Assembly (NCBI GenBank): GCA_027457205.1
Contig: DAIDTM010000540.1
Coordinates: forward strand, 1 to 8,758
Reading direction: 5' to 3'
From: Anaerolineae bacterium
GTDB lineage: Bacteria; Chloroflexota; Anaerolineae; UBA4142
DNA length: 8,758 nucleotides
Below the pieces are notes generated by a model. The model was not told the DNA's origin. It did no database searches and saw only the letters and a program-made list of their open reading frames with translations. Shown here one piece after another: positions 6,613 through 8,758 of this stretch. The translations under genes and the position numbers were made by a program. Numbering within the stretch: the stretch's first letter is position 1; every line of letters starts with the position of its first letter.

Positions 6613-7480
6613 TAATTGCACAGACAAACTGAACGAGCGTTTCGTAATTCTCCGTTTTCTTTTCCCAGCGGATTTTCAAAGCGCGATAACGATTGTGCCA
6701 GGAATTGGTGCGCTCGATGACCCACCGTCGCGCGGGATGCCGTCGCCCTGTAAGGGGTGGCGGCGGAGGTTCGCCGCGACGACGGCGGTGCGCGATATGC
6801 GTGCGATAGCCCAACCGCCGCGCCGCGTCATACACTTCATCAAAATCGTAGCCTTTGTCGCCACACAAATGGAGCACGACACGCCGACCGGTACGGTCGC
6901 GCCACGAGCGGCGAATTACCAAGTGGTGTAACGCCGCGTCGGCACATTGGTAGTCCTGCTTATTGGCCGCGGCAATGACCAGCGCGAGCGGCACGCCGCG
7001 CCGATCCACCAACACATTGCGCTTGCTGCCGGACTTGGCGCGATCGACTGGATTTTTGCCTGTTTTTGTGCCGCCTAACGGGGCAGGAATAATCGCACGG
7101 TCCAGACTTTGCCAGTTCCAACGCATGCCGACTTTCTGATCGTAAACGCGCAATTGATGCGCCCAGACTTTTTTAAACACCGCAAGTTGTTGCCATTCCT
7201 GAAACCGCCGATGACCGGTACTGCCCGAACCGAATTCGGCGGGGATAGCTTTCCACTGACAACCGGTGCGGAGGCGATACAGGAGGCCGCCCAGCACTTT
7301 CCGAAAGGGTACGCTGGGACGCCCCCGCCGATCCGCACGCGGTTCGGCGGGCAGGTACAGCAGAAAGACCGCCCATAATTTATCGGGGAGGCGACCAAAG
7401 CGGTTGATCTGCGCTTGATGCTTCTGTGCGTTTTTGAAAGTGCGACGACGCGCTTGGCGCGAAGTGACTGACTATGCCAT
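6590..7480 (-). pseudogene. IS5-family transposase with an amber codon at position 3
   Basis: DDE transposase that would cut and rejoin the ends of this element. The best start is ATG 7480, with AAAGGAG about 7 bases before it, but the frame reads ATG GCA TAG; after the amber it is open for 293 more codons to the stop in the left terminal repeat. Without the amber the protein would be 296 residues, normal for the family. Residues 27-85 match the IS5 N-terminal (DUF4096-like) domain, for example GRPSVPFRKVLGGLLYRLRT (53-72). The catalytic triad is present: Asp127 in SLDRAIIPAP, Asp208 in LCGDKGYD, Glu256 in WVIERTNSWHNRYR. The next usable start, GTG 7297, would lose the first 61 residues and half of the N-terminal domain and has no good ribosome-binding site. 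TAG is an ordinary stop here, since the gene at 8023 ends with it. Probably inactive. Confidence 0.85.
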
Positions 7481-7507
7481 CGGACTTCTCCTTTGGTCAC
7501 AGTTTAC

Positions 7508-7536
7508 TCACCTTTTGATTTTTGGGATAGGCTCTT
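7508..7536. repeat. IS terminal inverted repeat (transposase 5' side)
   Basis: Bases 7517-7536 are the exact reverse complement of 6584-6603. The match continues imperfectly to 7508. It lies 28 bp upstream of the transposase ATG at 7480. Confidence 0.92.
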
Positions 7537-7680
7537 GAGGTGTTGGTTCGGAGTGTTACGTTTTACTCGACGAGCGATTTCGTCTTGTTTCCCGATCTGT
7601 GGGCGTTACGGAATAGCAGGGATCACTGTCGCTTGATGCCCACCGTCACCCTTACCGAGGAAGGTTCGCAACACGCACAC

Positions 7681-7716
7681 TCAAACAAAAACACCCCGCG
7701 CAGTTTGCGGGGTGTT
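7681..7716 (-). terminator. Intrinsic terminator facing left, with no visible gene in front of it
   Basis: AACACCCCGC (7690-7699) pairs perfectly with GCGGGGTGTT (7707-7716) around a 7-base loop. On the minus strand the stem is followed by TTTTGTTTGA, a good T-tail, so it stops leftward transcription. On the plus strand the tail (ACCTTTTGC) is weaker. No minus-strand gene to its right is convincing. Confidence 0.7.
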
Positions 7717-7779
7717 ACCTTTTGCAGTCGTATTCGTTTCGTGCGATTCTATCGGTGCGAGTCACCCGATGAAGCATGA

Positions 7780-7852
7780 CCGCTTGCGTCGCTGCGCCAG
7801 TGGGCGAACGAGGTGAGCGGCTTCCACTGTGGCAGCGGCACAAAGCAAGCGG
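7780..7852. repeat. Large imperfect stem-loop
   Basis: The outer arms CCGCTTGC (7780-7787) and GCAAGCGG (7845-7852) are exact reverse complements. The inner arms at 7790-7803 and 7824-7837 are 14 bases each with two mismatches. An asymmetric internal loop (2 and 7 bases) separates them and a 20-base loop caps the structure. It could be an RNA element, a small-RNA core or a palindromic repeat unit. I know no family that it matches. Confidence 0.5.
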
Positions 7853-7951
7853 AGGGGATTTTCGAAAAGAGAGGAAATAGAAACGCGCTGGTCTCAGAAA
7901 TGTGACAAGTGCGTCTTACCAATGACTTTCCAAAATGATATCCATCGGTCG

Positions 7952-7981
7952 TTGGCATACACGCACATTTTGTGGTAAAAT
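7952..7981 (+). promoter_or_regulatory. Predicted sigma70-type promoter of the DUF4160-DUF2442 unit
   Basis: TTGGCA (7952-7957, 5 of 6) and TAAAAT (7976-7981, 5 of 6) are 18 bases apart. Transcription would start near 7988, about 35 bases before ATG 8023. A 7-bp inverted repeat, CAAAATG (7931-7937) and CATTTTG (7966-7972), straddles the -35 box and could be an operator for self-regulation. Confidence 0.6.
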
Positions 7982-8022
7982 CATAATGAGTGTGTGTGCC
8001 ATCGCGGAGAGGAAATATCGTC

Positions 8023-8283
8023 ATGCCCACCATCAGTCGCTTTTATGGCATTCTCGTTCGGATGTTTTACGACGACAAACATGGTCCACATTTTCACGTC
8101 GTCTATGCCGAGTATCGCGCCATCGTTTCGATTGAAGATGGTTCGATTCTGGCGGGCGATCTGCCGAATCGCGCGTATCAATTGGTATTGGAGTGGCTGG
8201 CCTTGCATCGCGCCGAGTTGAAAACGAATTGGGAAAACGCGCGCAAGAAGAAACCATTAACGGAAATTGCGCCACTCAAATAG
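8023..8283 (+). CDS. DUF4160 family protein
   Basis: Small soluble protein of 86 residues belonging to the DUF4160 family, whose biochemical role is not established. The family signature is clear: PTISRFYGILVRMFYDD (2-18), then HGPHFHV with His20, His23 and His25, then the GSILAGDLPNRA turn (40-51) and a C-terminal helix with LVLEWLALHRAEL. The clustered histidines suggest a metal-binding or catalytic site, which is inference. ATG 8023 is preceded by GGAGAGG about 10 bases upstream; the frame is open to GTG 7990, but that codon would lie almost at the predicted transcription start. The DUF2442 gene follows 10 bp after the TAG stop. Such pairs are widespread in bacteria, and a toxin-antitoxin-like role has been suspected but is not proven as far as I know. 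Confidence 0.88.
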   Translation: MPTISRFYGILVRMFYDDKHGPHFHVVYAEYRAIVSIEDGSILAGDLPNRAYQLVLEWLALHRAELKTNWENARKKKPLTEIAPLK

Positions 8284-8293
8284 AAAGGGAACT

Positions 8294-8668
8294 ATGGATC
8301 CGATTGTTCGTTCGCCCTATCCCCTGCCGCCGCGTCTGCGCATCGTCAAAATCGTTGCCGGCTTTACGGTGCATCTCACCTACGCCGATGGCGTCGAGCG
8401 TGAGATTGACCTTGAACCGTACTTGCACGGTCCCATCTTTGATCCAATTCGCAACGACCCGAAACTCTTTGCGGCGATCCAGATCGATGAAGTCGGCGAT
8501 ACGATTGGTTGGCCCAACGGCGCGGACATTGCGCCCGAAACACTTTACTATCAAGGTGATCCGCCCTGGGTCGCCAAGCCCAAGCCAACGCGCCCAGCAC
8601 GCAAACCCATTCCGCCCAAGCCGCTCAAGCGACGGACTGCGCGGGCAAAGGCAAAAATATCAGCGTGA
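8294..8668 (+). CDS. DUF2442 family protein with a basic proline-rich tail
   Basis: Protein of 124 residues. Residues 15 to about 87 form the DUF2442 domain: a short beta-rich core (FTVHLTYADGVEREIDLEPY, 24-43) and the family hallmark GWPNGADIAPETLYY (72-86). Family members are usually about 80-100 residues. Here residues 90-124 add a tail made mainly of Lys, Arg, Pro and Ala with repeated PKP/PARKPIPP-like pieces, which could bind nucleic acid or a partner (inference). The start at ATG 8294 has AAAGGG 4 bases upstream; an in-frame start at 8267 would overlap the DUF4160 gene and lacks a site. It is the second gene of a two-gene unit with its own promoter and terminator. In toxin-antitoxin terms it would be the candidate partner or regulator of DUF4160, but neither role is shown. 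Confidence 0.88.
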   Translation: MDPIVRSPYPLPPRLRIVKIVAGFTVHLTYADGVEREIDLEPYLHGPIFDPIRNDPKLFAAIQIDEVGDTIGWPNGADIAPETLYYQGDPPWVAKPKPTRPARKPIPPKPLKRRTARAKAKISA

Positions 8669-8673
8669 ATGTA

Positions 8674-8712
8674 GACCTTCGAGGTGACAACTGCCTCGAA
8701 GGTCGTGTTTTA
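8674..8712 (+). terminator. Strong intrinsic terminator after DUF2442
   Basis: GACCTTCGAGG (8674-8684) pairs perfectly with CCTCGAAGGTC (8694-8704) around a 9-base loop, followed by GTGTTTTA. It begins 5 bp after the TGA of the DUF2442 gene, so it closes the two-gene unit. Confidence 0.85.
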
Positions 8713-8758
8713 ATGCTTTGCGTCGCCGCGAAGGAGTCCGAAACAAGCTTAGCGTTCA

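Larger units (their letters stand above)
6584..7536 (-). mobile_element. IS5-family insertion sequence, 953 bp
   Basis: The element is defined by perfect 20-bp terminal inverted repeats (outer sequence AAGAGCCTATCCC) and one transposase frame filling the space between them on the minus strand. The repeats can be extended to 29 bp with 3 mismatches. The transposase stop codon TAG (6592-6590) lies inside the left repeat, a compact layout typical of small IS5-family elements. I see no matching direct repeat in the flanks (left ...CTCACGT, right GAGGTGT...), so the target duplication has decayed, is only 2 bp and not recognisable, or the flanks have been rearranged. The subgroup within IS5 is not certain from sequence alone. 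Confidence 0.9.
7537..7951. other. Gene-free stretch between the IS and the DUF4160 promoter
   Basis: No open frame here has a ribosome-binding site or recognisable protein features. It contains an orphan minus-strand terminator (7681-7716), a large imperfect stem-loop (7780-7852) and a TTTTCGAAAA palindrome (7859-7868). A 34-codon frame from ATG 7777 overlaps the stem-loop but lacks a ribosome-binding site and is not annotated. Confidence 0.5.

Noticed and set aside
7472..7474. Reassignment of TAG as a sense codon to explain the transposase amber
   Set aside because: The DUF4160 gene and the transposase itself end with TAG at the expected family length, so TAG acts as a normal stop here.
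7075..7500. Minus-strand frame from GTG 7500 as a separate orfA of the IS
   Set aside because: The family-matching N-terminal residues are in the 7480 frame, and the 7500 frame shows none of them and has no ribosome-binding site. It is kept only as a remote frameshift alternative.
7540..7779. Plus-strand open frame just right of the IS
   Set aside because: It starts at a weak TTG without a ribosome-binding site, runs straight through the terminator hairpin and resembles no family I know.
7749..8033. Minus-strand open frame that could explain the orphan terminator
   Set aside because: No ribosome-binding site or recognisable motif. It overlaps the DUF4160 promoter and start, and its composition looks random.
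1..8758. CRISPR arrays, tRNA or rRNA genes, integron attC sites
   Set aside because: No regularly spaced repeats, no cloverleaf with conserved T-loop bases and no rRNA-like conserved stretches were seen by eye on either strand.

Overview
The window looks like a chromosomal segment of a GC-rich bacterium, most likely a member of the Chloroflexota. That guess rests on one marker only: the lipoprotein at 5589-6251 has a long Thr/Pro/Ala/Ser linker right after its lipobox cysteine, a style common in Anaerolineae-type genomes. No rRNA, tRNA or marker protein is present to prove the taxonomy.

Positions 1-5239 (minus strand) hold a catabolic gene run, read from right to left: a FadD-like acyl-CoA ligase, an acyl-CoA dehydrogenase, a small [2Fe-2S] subunit and the large molybdopterin subunit of a two-part molybdenum hydroxylase (isoquinoline 1-oxidoreductase / nicotinate dehydrogenase type). 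The last gene is cut by the window edge. No terminator separates them and the small and large subunits are 5 bp apart. Ligase and dehydrogenase would activate a carboxylic acid and desaturate its CoA ester. The hydroxylase would insert water-derived oxygen into an aldehyde or N-heterocycle. The shared substrate is not visible.

Positions 5240-5588 are a divergent control region with a minus-strand promoter for the ligase run and a strong plus-strand promoter for the lipoprotein. A perfect 12-bp inverted repeat brackets the plus promoter.

Positions 5589-6251 (plus) encode the lipoprotein. A gene-free stretch follows, ending at a 953-bp IS5-family insertion sequence (6584-7536) with 20-bp perfect terminal repeats. 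Its transposase keeps the DDE residues but has an amber codon at position 3, directly after the only well-placed start, so it is probably inactive.

Positions 7537-8022 are gene-free but structured: an orphan minus-strand terminator, a large imperfect stem-loop and a good promoter. That promoter drives a compact two-gene unit, DUF4160 then DUF2442 (8023-8668), closed by a strong intrinsic terminator. This pair is a conserved module of unknown function, sometimes suspected to be toxin-antitoxin-like, and is the best candidate here for an under-described system.
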